Assembly (NCBI GenBank): GCA_050178135.1
Contig: JBFXGJ010000008.1
Coordinates: 10,443 to 74,442 of the forward strand
Length of the DNA: 64,000 nucleotides
Source: UBA288 sp050178135
Lineage (GTDB): Archaea > Halobacteriota > Methanomicrobia > Methanomicrobiales > Methanospirillaceae
Direction of reading: 5' to 3'
The notes below the pieces were generated by a model, which worked only from the letters and a program-made list of their open reading frames with translations, was not told the origin of the DNA and ran no database searches. The translations under genes and the position numbers were made by a program. Each line of letters opens with the position of its first letter. Position 1 is the stretch's first letter. Of this stretch, positions 16,014 through 24,942 are shown one piece after another.

Positions 16014-17144
16014 TCAGTCGAGCGCCGCCACCCGATCCATCGCCTCAGCCAGGCGGGGAAGGGCGGCGGCGTAGCTGATCCGGAGCCAGCCCGGCGCGTG
16101 GAAGGCCGAACCGGGCGTCACTGCGACACGGGCTTCGTCCAGCCACCGGGAGGCGATCGCGACGTCGTCACCGCCGACCTCCAGGAACGCGTAGAACGCG
16201 CCGTCCGCCGGCGCCGTCCGGTAGCCCATCCCGGCAAGCCGCCCGAGCACGTACCGCCGCCGCTCGTCGAAGGCCAGGCGCATCTCCTCCACCGGGGACT
16301 GGTCACCCGTCAGGGCCGCGACGCCCCCGTGCATCACGAACGTCACCGCCTGGCTCGTCGTGTGGCCCTGCACCCGCGCCATGTAGTCGATCACCGGCTT
16401 CGGCCCCACCGCCCAGCCGAGCCGCCACCCGGTCATCGCGTACGCCTTCGAGAAGCCGTTCACCGTCACCGTCAGCTCCGCCATCCCCGGCAGGGAGGCA
16501 AGCGAGACGGGGGTGACGCCGTAGACGAGCCGTTCGTAGATCTCGTCTGAGAGAGCGAGGATCCCCCGGTCCCGGCAGACGTCCGCGACGAGGTCGAGCG
16601 ACCGGCGGTCGAGGACCGCCCCCGATGGGTTGGAGGGCGAGTTGACGATGATCATCCTCGTCCGGTCCGTCACCGCCTCGAGGAGCGCGTCCGTCACCTG
16701 GAAGGTCGACGGGTCGACCGGAACGAAGACCGGAACCCCGTCCGCAAGCCGGGCGCAGGCCTCGTAGCTGACCCAGTCCGGGGTGAGGATGATCACCTCG
16801 TCGCCGGGGTTCAGCACCGCCTGCATCGCCTGGTGGAGCGCGTCCTTCGCACCGGCCGTCACGATCACCCGGTCGGGCCCGCAGGGGATCCGGTTCCGCG
16901 TGGTCGAGACGTCCGCGATCGCCTCGAGGAGCGCCGGCAGGCCGGCCCCGGGAGCGTAGTGGGTCTCTCCCCGCTGCAGGGCCGCGATGCAGGCCTCGGT
17001 GATGTGCGCGGGCGTATCGAAGTCGGGCTCGCCCACCGAGAGGCTGATCACATCCACCCCGGCCCGCTGGAGCGCCTTCGCCCGGCCGGCGATTGCGAGC
17101 GTGGCCGACGGGGCGATCCCCCCGATCCGGGACGAGAGGTTCAT
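16014..17144 (-). CDS. Class I pyridoxal-phosphate aminotransferase (aspartate/aromatic type)
   Basis: 376 aa, ATG 17144 chosen because it overlaps the ribH stop as ATGA; a slightly longer start at 17159 is also open. Seen: fold-type I motifs SVGEPDFDTP, NSPSNPSGAV with the substrate/PLP Asn, SDEIYERLVYG, and NGFSKAYAMTGWRLGW with the PLP-binding Lys, plus C-terminal R-binding PGWLRISYA. It transfers amino groups between amino acids and 2-oxo acids; aspartate or aromatic specificity cannot be told from sequence. Translational coupling to the riboflavin genes is notable, since tyrosine is also a precursor with the riboflavin intermediate in F420 synthesis. Confidence 0.92.
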   Translation of the reverse strand: MNLSSRIGGIAPSATLAIAGRAKALQRAGVDVISLSVGEPDFDTPAHITEACIAALQRGETHYAPGAGLPALLEAIADVSTTRNRIPCGPDRVIVTAGAKDALHQAMQAVLNPGDEVIILTPDWVSYEACARLADGVPVFVPVDPSTFQVTDALLEAVTDRTRMIIVNSPSNPSGAVLDRRSLDLVADVCRDRGILALSDEIYERLVYGVTPVSLASLPGMAELTVTVNGFSKAYAMTGWRLGWAVGPKPVIDYMARVQGHTTSQAVTFVMHGGVAALTGDQSPVEEMRLAFDERRRYVLGRLAGMGYRTAPADGAFYAFLEVGGDDVAIASRWLDEARVAVTPGSAFHAPGWLRISYAAALPRLAEAMDRVAALD

Positions 17145-17548
17145 TGGAGGCGCTGGCACATCTTCACGGCCGACTCGACCGCGCGACGGGCGTAATCGAT
17201 CCGCTCGGTCGCCTCCATCCGGGTCATGCCCGGCCCGGAGATCCCGAGGGCGACCGGCTTCTCGAACTCGAGCGAGAGGTCGATGATCTTGCGCGCCGCG
17301 TGCTGCACCACGATCTCGTCGTGCTGGGTCGCCCCCTCGATCACGCAGCCGATCGTCACCACCGCGTCGACCCCGCCCTTCCTGAGCAGCGCCTTGATCG
17401 CGAGCGGCATGTCGTACGCGCCGGGGACGTAGAGAACCTCGGTCACCTCGGCACCGAGGAACTGGGCGTGCTCGCGCGCCTCGATCTCCATCATGTAGGT
17501 GATGTCCCGGTTGAACTCCGAGACCACGAATCCGAGCCTGATCGTCAT
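17141..17548 (-). CDS. ribH: 6,7-dimethyl-8-ribityllumazine synthase
   Basis: 135 aa, normal size. Condenses 5-amino-6-ribitylaminouracil with 3,4-dihydroxy-2-butanone 4-phosphate to form the lumazine precursor of riboflavin; usually assembles as an icosahedral or pentameric particle. Seen: VSEFNRDIT substrate-binding start, VPGAYDMPLA, GCVIEGATQHDEIV with the proton-donor His76, and FEKPVALGISGPGMT. It sits between ribC (upstream) and the aminotransferase (ATGA overlap). Confidence 0.95.
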   Translation of the reverse strand: MTIRLGFVVSEFNRDITYMMEIEAREHAQFLGAEVTEVLYVPGAYDMPLAIKALLRKGGVDAVVTIGCVIEGATQHDEIVVQHAARKIIDLSLEFEKPVALGISGPGMTRMEATERIDYARRAVESAVKMCQRLQ

Positions 17549-17580
17549 GTCCTGTCTACCTCTGTCTCACTCGATTATCA

Positions 17581-18042
17581 TTATTGCCGCGCCGGCCCCG
17601 CGTCCGCGAAGCCCTGCCGCTGGCCCGTGCCGGCCTCGCGCTCCAGGTCCCGCGGCCGGAGCATCAGGCGGACTGCGTTCGCCGCGTGCTCGCGGGCCCG
17701 CTGCTCGGCGAGCCAGGCGAGCTCGTTGTCGGTTTCGGCCTCGTCCTCGTGGACGAAGACCTCGATGATATGTTTGTTGGTCATCAGCTGCGCGAGCATC
17801 AGCCCCTGCGAGGCCTCGTGCGCGCACATCCGGTCCTTCTCCTTGCCGCCCGGCATCCCGAGTGCGATCACGATGTCGCACCGCCGCTCTTCGAGCAGTT
17901 TCTTACAGGCGACCGGCAGGTCCTTGATCCCGGGCACCGTGTAGCGTTCGATCGCGACCGACGCGTGCTTCTTGAGCTCGTCGATCACGTGCGCGCCCAT
18001 GTTGACCCGGGCGAACGTGGTGTCCGCGACCCCGACCCGCAT
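17581..18042 (-). CDS. ribC: Riboflavin synthase, archaeal type
   Basis: 153 aa, ATG 18042 (MRVGVADTTFARVNMG); codons further upstream overlap the preceding aminotransferase. Archaeal RibC is paralogous to lumazine synthase and unrelated to bacterial RibE; it dismutates two lumazines into riboflavin and the aminouracil. Seen: ADTTFARVNMG, YTVPGIKDLPVACKKLLEE, IALGMPGGKEKDRMCAHEASQGL. The C-terminus is short and Gly/Ala-rich. It precedes ribH by 32 nt, forming a flavin operon that also feeds F420 synthesis, since the aminouracil is the CofH substrate. Confidence 0.94.
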   Translation of the reverse strand: MRVGVADTTFARVNMGAHVIDELKKHASVAIERYTVPGIKDLPVACKKLLEERRCDIVIALGMPGGKEKDRMCAHEASQGLMLAQLMTNKHIIEVFVHEDEAETDNELAWLAEQRAREHAANAVRLMLRPRDLEREAGTGQRQGFADAGPARQ

Positions 18043-18049
18043 GGCCGCC

Positions 18050-19180
18050 TCAGGCGAGGTGGGCAGCCGCTGCCGCCACCCCGTCCCCGTCGAGGTCACA
18101 TCCGAGCCGCCCCATCGCCGCCTGGAGCGCCCCGAGGGTCGCGAGCACCTCGGGGGCGCCGACCGCGCCCATGTGGCCGACGCGGAAGATCGTCCCCTTG
18201 AGGTGGTCCTGGCCGCCGGCGATGATCACCCCGAGCTTCTTCACGAGCCCGCGGAGATCGCCGTCGATCCTCGTCTCCGGCATCCGGACGGCGGTCACCG
18301 TGTTCGAGTAGCCGTGCTGCGCGTCGATCGTCGGGTAGAGCGAGAGGCCCCAGGCCGCAACCGCGGCGCGGACCGACTGGGCGAGGCGCTGGTGGCGCAT
18401 CACCCGGTGTTCGATCCCCTCCTCCTCGATCAGCAGCCCCGCCTCGCGGAGCGCGATGAAGAGCGGGACCGCCGGGGTGTACGGCGTCTCCATCGGCTCC
18501 TTCTTCGCGTTCTTCCGGTAGGCGACAAGGTCCAGGTAGTAGGGGCGCTCGTCCGCGACCCGCTCCATCGCCCGCTCCGAGAGCGAGACGGCGGCGAGGC
18601 CCGCCGGCGCCGCCAGGCACTTCTGGGACCCGACGATCGCGACGTCGACGCCCCAGCGGTCCGCCTCGACCACGTCGCCGCCGATCGAGGTGACCCCGTC
18701 CATGATAAAGAGCGCGTCGTGCTTGCGGCAGAGCCTCCCGACCTCGCGCGCCGGGTTCAGGATCCCCGCCGAGGTCTCGTTGTGGACCAGGGTGACGACC
18801 TCGGCACCCTGCTCGAGGCTCGCAGCGAGGCCGTCGAGGGGCAGCGGCGTCCCCCACGCCGAGGCGAGCTGCGTCGGCTCGCCGTAGCGCTTCGAGATGT
18901 CGAAGAGGCGCTCGCCGAACTTCCCGTTCGTCAGGCAGGCGATCTTCTTCCCGCGCCCGAAGTTCGCGACGGCGGCCTCCATGCCGGCCGTTCCCGAGCC
19001 CGAGATGATCACGATGTCGTTCTCCGTCCCGAACGTGGGTTTCAAGCAGCGGACGCAGTCCGCGTAGACCGCGCCGAACTCGGCCGAGCGGTGGTTGATC
19101 GCCTGCCGGGCCATGGCCAGGCGGACGCGCTCGGGGACCGGGACCGGCCCGGGCAGCATCAGCAGGGGTTCCTTCTCCAT
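18050..19180 (-). CDS. Class V aminotransferase (alanine-glyoxylate / broad phosphoserine type)
   Basis: 376 aa, ATG 19180 (MEKEPLLMLPGPVPVPERV). A longer open frame exists only antisense to purE. Seen: LPGPVPVPERV and INHRSAEFGAVY start, SGSGTAGMEAAVAN, HNETSAGILNP, DGVTSIGGDVV with the PLP-contacting Asp, and GSQKCLAAPAG with the Schiff-base Lys. It belongs with archaeal serine-pyruvate/alanine-glyoxylate aminotransferases; a Methanocaldococcus homologue has been described as a broad-specificity phosphoserine aminotransferase, which would fit serA in this window. First gene of the run leading to ribC (7-nt gap). Confidence 0.9.
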   Translation of the reverse strand: MEKEPLLMLPGPVPVPERVRLAMARQAINHRSAEFGAVYADCVRCLKPTFGTENDIVIISGSGTAGMEAAVANFGRGKKIACLTNGKFGERLFDISKRYGEPTQLASAWGTPLPLDGLAASLEQGAEVVTLVHNETSAGILNPAREVGRLCRKHDALFIMDGVTSIGGDVVEADRWGVDVAIVGSQKCLAAPAGLAAVSLSERAMERVADERPYYLDLVAYRKNAKKEPMETPYTPAVPLFIALREAGLLIEEEGIEHRVMRHQRLAQSVRAAVAAWGLSLYPTIDAQHGYSNTVTAVRMPETRIDGDLRGLVKKLGVIIAGGQDHLKGTIFRVGHMGAVGAPEVLATLGALQAAMGRLGCDLDGDGVAAAAAHLA

Positions 19181-19228
19181 GACGATTCGTCTCAACTTTA
19201 TGTGCCGACGGGGCATATACTCTCCCCG

Positions 19229-19618
19229 ATGGTCGACGTCGCCGTCATCGCCGGGTCCGCCTCGGACGACGCGATCGCCCAAAAAGCGATCGCCGTGCTG
19301 GAGGAGCAGGGACTGAGCTACGACCACCGGGTGATCTCCGCGCACCGGGACCCCGACCTCCTCGAGGAGTATATCCGGGACTCGGACGCCCGCGTCTTCA
19401 TCTGCATCGCCGGGCTCGCAGCGGCACTCCCCGGGGTCGTCGCGTCCCGGACGGACCGGCCCGTGATCGGCGTCCCCGTCTCCGGGACGCTCGGCGGGCT
19501 CGACTCCCTGCTCTCGATCGTGCAGATGCCGAAGGGCGTGCCCGTCGCCTGCGTCGGGATCGATAACGGTGCGAACGCCGCCTGGCTCGCCGTGCGTATC
19601 CTGGCGCGGGCTCGGTGA
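19229..19618 (+). CDS. purE: N5-carboxyaminoimidazole ribonucleotide mutase
   Basis: 129 aa from ATG 19229 (MVDVAVIAGSASDDAIAQKA). PurE moves the carboxyl group to C4 of the imidazole in purine synthesis. Seen: GSASDD phosphate-binding loop, ISAHRDP (the usual SAHRTP with Thr replaced by Asp), IAGLAAALPGVVA and VPVSGTLGGLDSLLSIVQMP. It is short and lacks the C-terminal extension of some archaeal PurE. Divergent from the class V aminotransferase with a 48-nt shared intergenic region. Other purine genes in the window are purM and purF. Confidence 0.94.
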   Translation: MVDVAVIAGSASDDAIAQKAIAVLEEQGLSYDHRVISAHRDPDLLEEYIRDSDARVFICIAGLAAALPGVVASRTDRPVIGVPVSGTLGGLDSLLSIVQMPKGVPVACVGIDNGANAAWLAVRILARAR

Positions 19619-19713
19619 CGGGGACCGCCCCAGCCGGGTTCAACCGGAGATTTTAATACAGGAAGATTTATTTTGTGACAGTCACCTTCGCTCACTGATG
19701 TGAGGTGACCGAG

Positions 19714-22700
19714 ATGCTCATCAACCGGGTCCTTTTTCTTCTTTTTTTCTCCTGCGCCCTCATGGGCGCCGCGCTCGCCGCCGAAGTCGCGGTCTGCACC
19801 GCTGCCTCCGACCAGTACGATCCCGACACGGACGGCCAGTACGTGGTCTGGGAGGACCACCGGGCGAGCCCCTGGCGGGTCTACGTCTACACGATCGATA
19901 CGGGGACGTCGGCACCGGTCCCCCTGCGGACGGGGAGCCTTGGGCAGGCCCAGCCGGCGGTCTCGGGAGGACGCGTGGTCTACGTCTCGACCACAGCGAC
20001 GGGGTACGAGGTCTGCCTCTATTCGATCGCGGGCGGGAGCACGACCGTGGTCCGGTCGAGCGCGCACCTGCTCGAACGGCCGGACGTCTACGCCGACCTG
20101 ACCGGGGTGACCGTCGCCTGGGGAGAGTACCGCCAGGACGACCCGTACGGGGCCCCGAACAGCGACATCTGGGTGTACCGGAAACCGGCGTTCGGCTTCA
20201 CGACCACCGCGCAGGTCAGCGACGGCGGGTACGAGTCCGATCCGAGCGTCTCGCGGGACTTCATCGCCTGGATGCACAAGGCGGAGGTCCCGGGCCCGGA
20301 CTCGTACCGCGGGCCCTGCGACATCTACGCGAGGACCGTGAGCGCGGGCACGCCCGTGCTCGTCAGCACCACGACGCCGGGCGAGCGGAACCTCTTCCCC
20401 GACGTCTCGGGCTCGCGGGTCGTCTGGCAGGCACACCCCGAGATCGACGGGTACGGCTCCAGGGTCCTCCTCGACGACCTCTCGACGACGGGAACGGGGC
20501 CGAAGGTCCTCCGGGACGCGGTCACGTCCACGCAGGTCTCACGGCAGCCTGCCGTTTCCGGCGAGAGGGTCGTGTGCATCGACACCGACTTTTCCGCCGA
20601 CACGAACGCCCTGAAGGTCCGGGAGCCCGAAACGGACACGTGGTTCGGCCTCGGCCCCGGCACCGACGCCTCCGTCCCGCGGATCAGCGGGACAACCGTG
20701 GTCTGGCAGGACGGGCGGGCCGGGAACCAGGACATCTACCTGGCCCGGACGACGCCGACGCCGATCGCGGGCTGCACCGTGATCGACGAGCCCGGATATT
20801 ACACCCTCACGGCCGACCTTGTCAACTCGGCCTGCCCCTGGGGGATCGCCGTCCTCTGCTCGGACGTGCTCCTCGACGGCCAGGGCCATAGGATCGACGG
20901 CGTCGCGCGGGGCGGGACGAAGGGCATCGCCCTCGACCACGGCCCCATCAGGAACGTGAACGTCCGGGACCTCCGGGTGAGCGAGTGGGGGTACGGCATC
21001 CATGGCGGCCAGTGCAGCAACTCGACCGTCACGAACGTCACGGTCTCGGGGTGTGGGTACGGGATCTACCTGGATTGGGAGTGCAACGGCAACCTCGTCG
21101 AGTCCTCCACGGTCACCGGCAATCTCTGGGATGGTGTCACGAATCTCGACTACTCCTCGCTCACCATTCGGGACGGCACGATCGCAGACAACGACGGCAG
21201 GGGCATCAGCGGGTTCATGTCAGGGACGACCTGCCGCGACAGCCTGATCGCCCGGAACGGCGGTGACGGGATCTATCTCGACCGGGCCACGGTCGAGGTC
21301 CACGACTGCCGGATCCTGGACAACGGCGGCGCCGGCGTCCGATTCACCAACGCCGCCGGGTCGACCATCGCGGGCAGCACGATCGCGGGCCACGCTCTCG
21401 GGATCTCGGACCACAACGGGATGGAGGGCGGCGGAAGGACGTGCTACGACAACCACTTCTACAACACGGTCAACACGGACTCGGACGGCGCGAACACCTG
21501 GAACGTCTCGGAGCGGACCGGGCCGAACGTCATCGGCGGCCCCTCGATCGGCGGCAACTTCTGGGGCCAGCCCGACGGGCTCGGCTTCTCGCAGACCCAC
21601 ACCGACGCGGACGGCGACGGCTTCTGCGACGAGGCGTTCACGGTCAAACCCGACGAAGGGGCGGACTTCCCCGCGGCGATCGACCACCTGCCGCTCGCCG
21701 CGCCCGATGACACGCCGATCACGAGCTGCACCGTGATCACCGTGCCGGGCCACTACGTGATCGGGGCCGATATCGTCGACTCGGGCTGCCCGGTCGCGAT
21801 CGACATCCAGAGCTCGGACGTCCTGCTCGACGGCCAGGGCCACCTGGTCGACGGCCGGGACACGGCCGGCTCGACGGGGATCCGGGTCACGGCCGACCCT
21901 GATGTCCCCCGCGAGAACGTCCAGGTCCGCAACGTCCGGCTGACGGACTGGGAGACCGGCCTCGCGGCCTTCGCGTGTGACAGCTGCTTCGTCTCGTTCA
22001 GCCAGGCGCGGAGCTGCGACATGGGGATCGCACTCGACGAGGGCAGCCGCAACAGCACCGTGATCGAGTGCACGGCCGAGGAGAACCTGGCGCGGGGCAT
22101 CGCCGTACTCACCGACTCGGCCGTCGAGATCCGGAACTGCACGGTTCGGAAGAACATTGGGAGCGGGATTTACGCCGCCGACTCGGAGGCCGACTGCACC
22201 GGAAGCGAGGTCTCCGGCAACCAGGGAGACGGGATCTCCTTCCTGCGGTCCCACGGCGACCTCGTGGACAACACGATCCAGAAGAACACGGGGACCGGTA
22301 TCCTCGGAGACCGGAGCGCCGGGGGGACAATCACGGGCAACCTGGTCACCGGGAACGCGATCGGGTTCCGGGACACGAGCCCGTCGGGCGAGGGTGGTAA
22401 GCGGGAGATCTACAACAACCACTTCAACAACACGGCAAATGCCGAGGGGCTCGCATTCAACACCTGGAACGTCGCCGAACGGCCCGGGCCGAACATCGTC
22501 GGCGGCCCCTCGATCGGCGGCAACTACTGGGCGCTCCCGAACGGGTCGGGCTTCTCCCAGACCCACCCCGATGGAGACGGCGATGGCTTCTGCGACGCGG
22601 CCTACACGATCAACGCCGGTTTTGCCGGGAGCCCCAACGTCGACCACCTCCCGCTCCGGGCCCCGGTCGGCCCGGCGGCCCCCGGCCCATTCCCGGGCAT

Positions 22701-22902
22701 GCTCAGGGCCCCGCTGGACCTGGACCACGACGGGAAGTACGAGGACGTGAACGGCAACGGCAGGAAGGACTTCGCGGATGTGACGCTCTACTTCACCCAG
22801 CTGCAGTGGCTCACGGCGAACGAGCCGCTCGCCGCCTTCGATTACAACGATAACGGCCGGATAGACTTCGCCGACGTCGTCTGGCTCTTCAACAACCTCT
22901 GA
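19714..22902 (+). CDS. Large secreted protein: beta-propeller, two beta-helices, dockerin
   Basis: 1062 aa. ATG 19714 chosen because a strong Shine-Dalgarno TGAGGTGA ends 5 nt before it; a GTG at 19705 lies inside that site. Signal peptide ends ALAA near residue 23. Order: TolB-like propeller repeats (DTDGQYVVWEDHRASPW..., 25-345); first NosD-type right-handed beta-helix (SDVLLDGQGHRIDG..., 350-665) ending in the loop WNVSERTGPNVIGGPSIGGN; a second, homologous beta-helix (675-985) with the same end motif; dockerin (about 1003-1062; DVNGNGRKDFAD, DYNDNGRIDFAD). Duplicated helix units arose by internal duplication. Likely carbohydrate- or wall-interacting; no catalytic residues identified. Confidence 0.88.
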   Translation: MLINRVLFLLFFSCALMGAALAAEVAVCTAASDQYDPDTDGQYVVWEDHRASPWRVYVYTIDTGTSAPVPLRTGSLGQAQPAVSGGRVVYVSTTATGYEVCLYSIAGGSTTVVRSSAHLLERPDVYADLTGVTVAWGEYRQDDPYGAPNSDIWVYRKPAFGFTTTAQVSDGGYESDPSVSRDFIAWMHKAEVPGPDSYRGPCDIYARTVSAGTPVLVSTTTPGERNLFPDVSGSRVVWQAHPEIDGYGSRVLLDDLSTTGTGPKVLRDAVTSTQVSRQPAVSGERVVCIDTDFSADTNALKVREPETDTWFGLGPGTDASVPRISGTTVVWQDGRAGNQDIYLARTTPTPIAGCTVIDEPGYYTLTADLVNSACPWGIAVLCSDVLLDGQGHRIDGVARGGTKGIALDHGPIRNVNVRDLRVSEWGYGIHGGQCSNSTVTNVTVSGCGYGIYLDWECNGNLVESSTVTGNLWDGVTNLDYSSLTIRDGTIADNDGRGISGFMSGTTCRDSLIARNGGDGIYLDRATVEVHDCRILDNGGAGVRFTNAAGSTIAGSTIAGHALGISDHNGMEGGGRTCYDNHFYNTVNTDSDGANTWNVSERTGPNVIGGPSIGGNFWGQPDGLGFSQTHTDADGDGFCDEAFTVKPDEGADFPAAIDHLPLAAPDDTPITSCTVITVPGHYVIGADIVDSGCPVAIDIQSSDVLLDGQGHLVDGRDTAGSTGIRVTADPDVPRENVQVRNVRLTDWETGLAAFACDSCFVSFSQARSCDMGIALDEGSRNSTVIECTAEENLARGIAVLTDSAVEIRNCTVRKNIGSGIYAADSEADCTGSEVSGNQGDGISFLRSHGDLVDNTIQKNTGTGILGDRSAGGTITGNLVTGNAIGFRDTSPSGEGGKREIYNNHFNNTANAEGLAFNTWNVAERPGPNIVGGPSIGGNYWALPNGSGFSQTHPDGDGDGFCDAAYTINAGFAGSPNVDHLPLRAPVGPAAPGPFPGMLRAPLDLDHDGKYEDVNGNGRKDFADVTLYFTQLQWLTANEPLAAFDYNDNGRIDFADVVWLFNNL

Positions 22903-22909
22903 TTTTTTT
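22903..22909 (+). terminator. T7 terminator
   Basis: T7 immediately after the TGA of the preceding dockerin gene, followed by a GC-rich stretch. Confidence 0.55.
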
Positions 22910-23000
22910 CTCCGGGCTCCTCTCAGGCGGCACGCGCACGATGGCACGGCTAATTGTTATCGTCGAGGGAAGCGAGGGGGCCATCACGAGAGATGTTACC

Positions 23001-23252
23001 ATGGATCAGAGGTCGGGCGACCGGCGCGTCGTGTACCAGCTGGCCGTGATCGGAGTCCTCGCCGTCGCACTGGTCGCCGTGCTCCTGGCGACGATGGGCG
23101 GGGGCACCCCCACGGGCAGGGCGAACGCGACGATGGTACCTTCGATAGCCGCGACCGGCAGCGCGACCTCTTCCGGAAACCTCATCGCGAACGGATCCGG
23201 CACAAGGGCCGCCTCTGGGCGCCCGCCCAATTCGCCCGCCGGACCGGTATGA
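23001..23252 (+). CDS. Small single-pass membrane protein, hypothetical
   Basis: 83 aa from ATG 23001 (MDQRSGDRRVVYQLAVIG); an in-frame ATG at 22941 would add 20 residues. One hydrophobic segment (about residues 11-30) preceded by basic residues, then a Thr/Ser/Gly/Asn-rich tail (GTPTGRANATMVPSIAATGSAT) likely exposed outside. No homology recognised. Reasonable N-in topology, but it is short, single and between larger genes, so it may not be translated. Confidence 0.4.
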   Translation: MDQRSGDRRVVYQLAVIGVLAVALVAVLLATMGGGTPTGRANATMVPSIAATGSATSSGNLIANGSGTRAASGRPPNSPAGPV

Positions 23253-23303
23253 GGCGCGCCTTTATGACGGAGCAGGCACGACGACCTCTCGAGTGATGCC
23301 AGG

Positions 23304-24314
23304 ATGGAGCGACGCTATGCCCGACCCCGGCTCGTCGTGAGCCGTTGCCTCGAATTTGACGCCTGCCGGTACGACGGCGCGCGGATACCGTCGCCGCTCG
23401 TCGCGGCGCTCCGCCCGGTTGCGGACTGCATCCCGGTCTGCCCCGAGGTCGAGATCGGCCTCGGCATTCCCCGGGAGACGGTCCGGATCGTCCGCGGAGA
23501 CGACGGGGACCACCTCGTCCAGCCCGCGACGGGACGGGACGTCACGGGCGAGATGCTGGCCTTCGCCTCCGGTTTCCTCGACCGGTTGCCCCCGCTCGAC
23601 GGGTTCCTGCTGAAAGGCGGGTCCCCGACCTCGGGGCCGGGCGGGGTCCGGGTCTACCCGTCCGCGGGGCGATCGGCACCCGTGGCACGGTCGGCCGGCA
23701 TCTTCGCCCGCGAGGTGATCCGCCGCTTCCCCGGCTTCCAGGTCGAGGACGAACTCCGGCTCGGCAACGCCAGGGTCCGCGACGCCTTCCTCGCCGCCAT
23801 CTTCACCCTCGCCGCCTTCCGCCAGGTCGAGTCCGGCGCCGACCGCGAGGAACTCGCACGGTTCCACGGGACCAACAAGCTCTACCTCGGCGCGTGCCAC
23901 CGCGGGCGGACAGGCGAGATGGGGCGGCTCGTGGCCGCGCGGGCACGGGTGCCGGCCGAAGAACTCTTCGCCCGCTACCGCGAGATGCTCGGCGCCGCCC
24001 TCGTGCGGGCGCCTCGCCATACCGCGAACATCGACGTCCTCCTCCACACCCTGGGCCACTTCCGCGGGCGCGTCTCGGACGAGGAGCGAGCGCACTGCCT
24101 CCGGCTGATCGAGCGCTACCGTGCGGGCCATGCGTACCTCGCCGAGCCGCGGGACCTGCTCCGCTCCTGGACGATCCGGTTCAACGAGCCGAGCCTGGTC
24201 GACCAGACGTTCTTCGCCCCGTTTCCGCCCGAACTCGCCCTCCTTCCCACGGAAGCGACCGGGCGGGGCCGGGACCTCTGGCACAACCGGGGGGCGACGG
24301 GAGAACCGGACTGA
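23304..24314 (+). CDS. DUF523-DUF1722 fusion protein
   Basis: 336 aa. N-terminal DUF523 domain (about 8-150): RLVVSRCLEFDACRYDG, VCPEVEIGLGIPRE and LLKGGSPTSGPGG, with conserved Cys that may bind metal. C-terminal DUF1722/YbgA-like helical domain (about 185-310): FHGTNKLYLGACHR, MLGAALVRAPRHTANIDVLLHTLGHF. The fusion is widespread in bacteria and some methanogens; its function is unknown, although YbgA is often found next to photolyase genes. No operon partner is evident; the SOUL gene follows after 61 nt. Confidence 0.9.
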   Translation: MERRYARPRLVVSRCLEFDACRYDGARIPSPLVAALRPVADCIPVCPEVEIGLGIPRETVRIVRGDDGDHLVQPATGRDVTGEMLAFASGFLDRLPPLDGFLLKGGSPTSGPGGVRVYPSAGRSAPVARSAGIFAREVIRRFPGFQVEDELRLGNARVRDAFLAAIFTLAAFRQVESGADREELARFHGTNKLYLGACHRGRTGEMGRLVAARARVPAEELFARYREMLGAALVRAPRHTANIDVLLHTLGHFRGRVSDEERAHCLRLIERYRAGHAYLAEPRDLLRSWTIRFNEPSLVDQTFFAPFPPELALLPTEATGRGRDLWHNRGATGEPD

Positions 24315-24375
24315 TGGGGGCGCACCGAAATCGTCATCCGGCAGGAGTCGGTATACTCCGTCGGGTCGACCGGTC

Positions 24376-24930
24376 ATGACACAGACCATAGCGTACGAGG
24401 TAACGGGCCAGGACGGCGAGGTGGAGTTCCGGCGGTACCCGTCGCTGGTGCTCGCGACGGTGCACGACAGCGGGGACGATCGCGGGTTCCGGCACCTCTT
24501 CGCCTTCATCAACGGGGCGAACCGGGCCCGGCGCGAGATCCCGATGACCGCGCCGGTGATCACGTCCGAACGGCTCGCGATGACGGCGCCGGTGATCACC
24601 GCGCCCGGGAGCATGTCATTCGTGATGCCGCCGGGGATGGAACCGGGAGAGGTACCCGGGCCGACGGACGACGCAGTGCATATCGAGACGGTGCCGGCGC
24701 GCGAGCTCGCCGTGGTCCGCTTCAGCGGGTATGCCGGCCAGGAGGACGTGAAGGCGGCGAAGGCGCGGCTTCTGTCCGCGCTCGAACGGCTCGGGGTGCG
24801 GACGCAGGGGGAGCCATTCTTGATGCGCTACAACTCCCCGTTGACCCCGGGTTTCATCCGGCGAAACGAGGTCGCTATCGAGGTCGAACCGGACACCCCG
24901 GCGGTAGCGGACGCGCCGGGTGCGGTCTGA
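24376..24930 (+). CDS. SOUL family heme-binding protein
   Basis: 184 aa from ATG 24376 (MTQTIAYEVTGQDGEVEFRRYP). Seen: the family core VEFRRYPSLVLATV, FRHLFAFINGANRARREIPMTAPV with the conserved MTAPV motif, a second AMTAPVIT, FVMPPGMEPGEVPGP, and a C-terminal RYNSPLTPGFIRRNEVAIEV. SOUL/HBP proteins bind heme or other tetrapyrroles in eukaryotes; in methanogens the ligand is unknown and could be F430- or corrinoid-related. Cytoplasmic; no signal peptide. Confidence 0.92.
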   Translation: MTQTIAYEVTGQDGEVEFRRYPSLVLATVHDSGDDRGFRHLFAFINGANRARREIPMTAPVITSERLAMTAPVITAPGSMSFVMPPGMEPGEVPGPTDDAVHIETVPARELAVVRFSGYAGQEDVKAAKARLLSALERLGVRTQGEPFLMRYNSPLTPGFIRRNEVAIEVEPDTPAVADAPGAV

Positions 24931-24942
24931 AAAAGGGGGAGG

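Noticed and set aside
21220..22947. Minus-strand 575-codon frame over the propeller/beta-helix gene
   Set aside because: Shadow of the coding strand in high-GC DNA, without ribosome site or domains.
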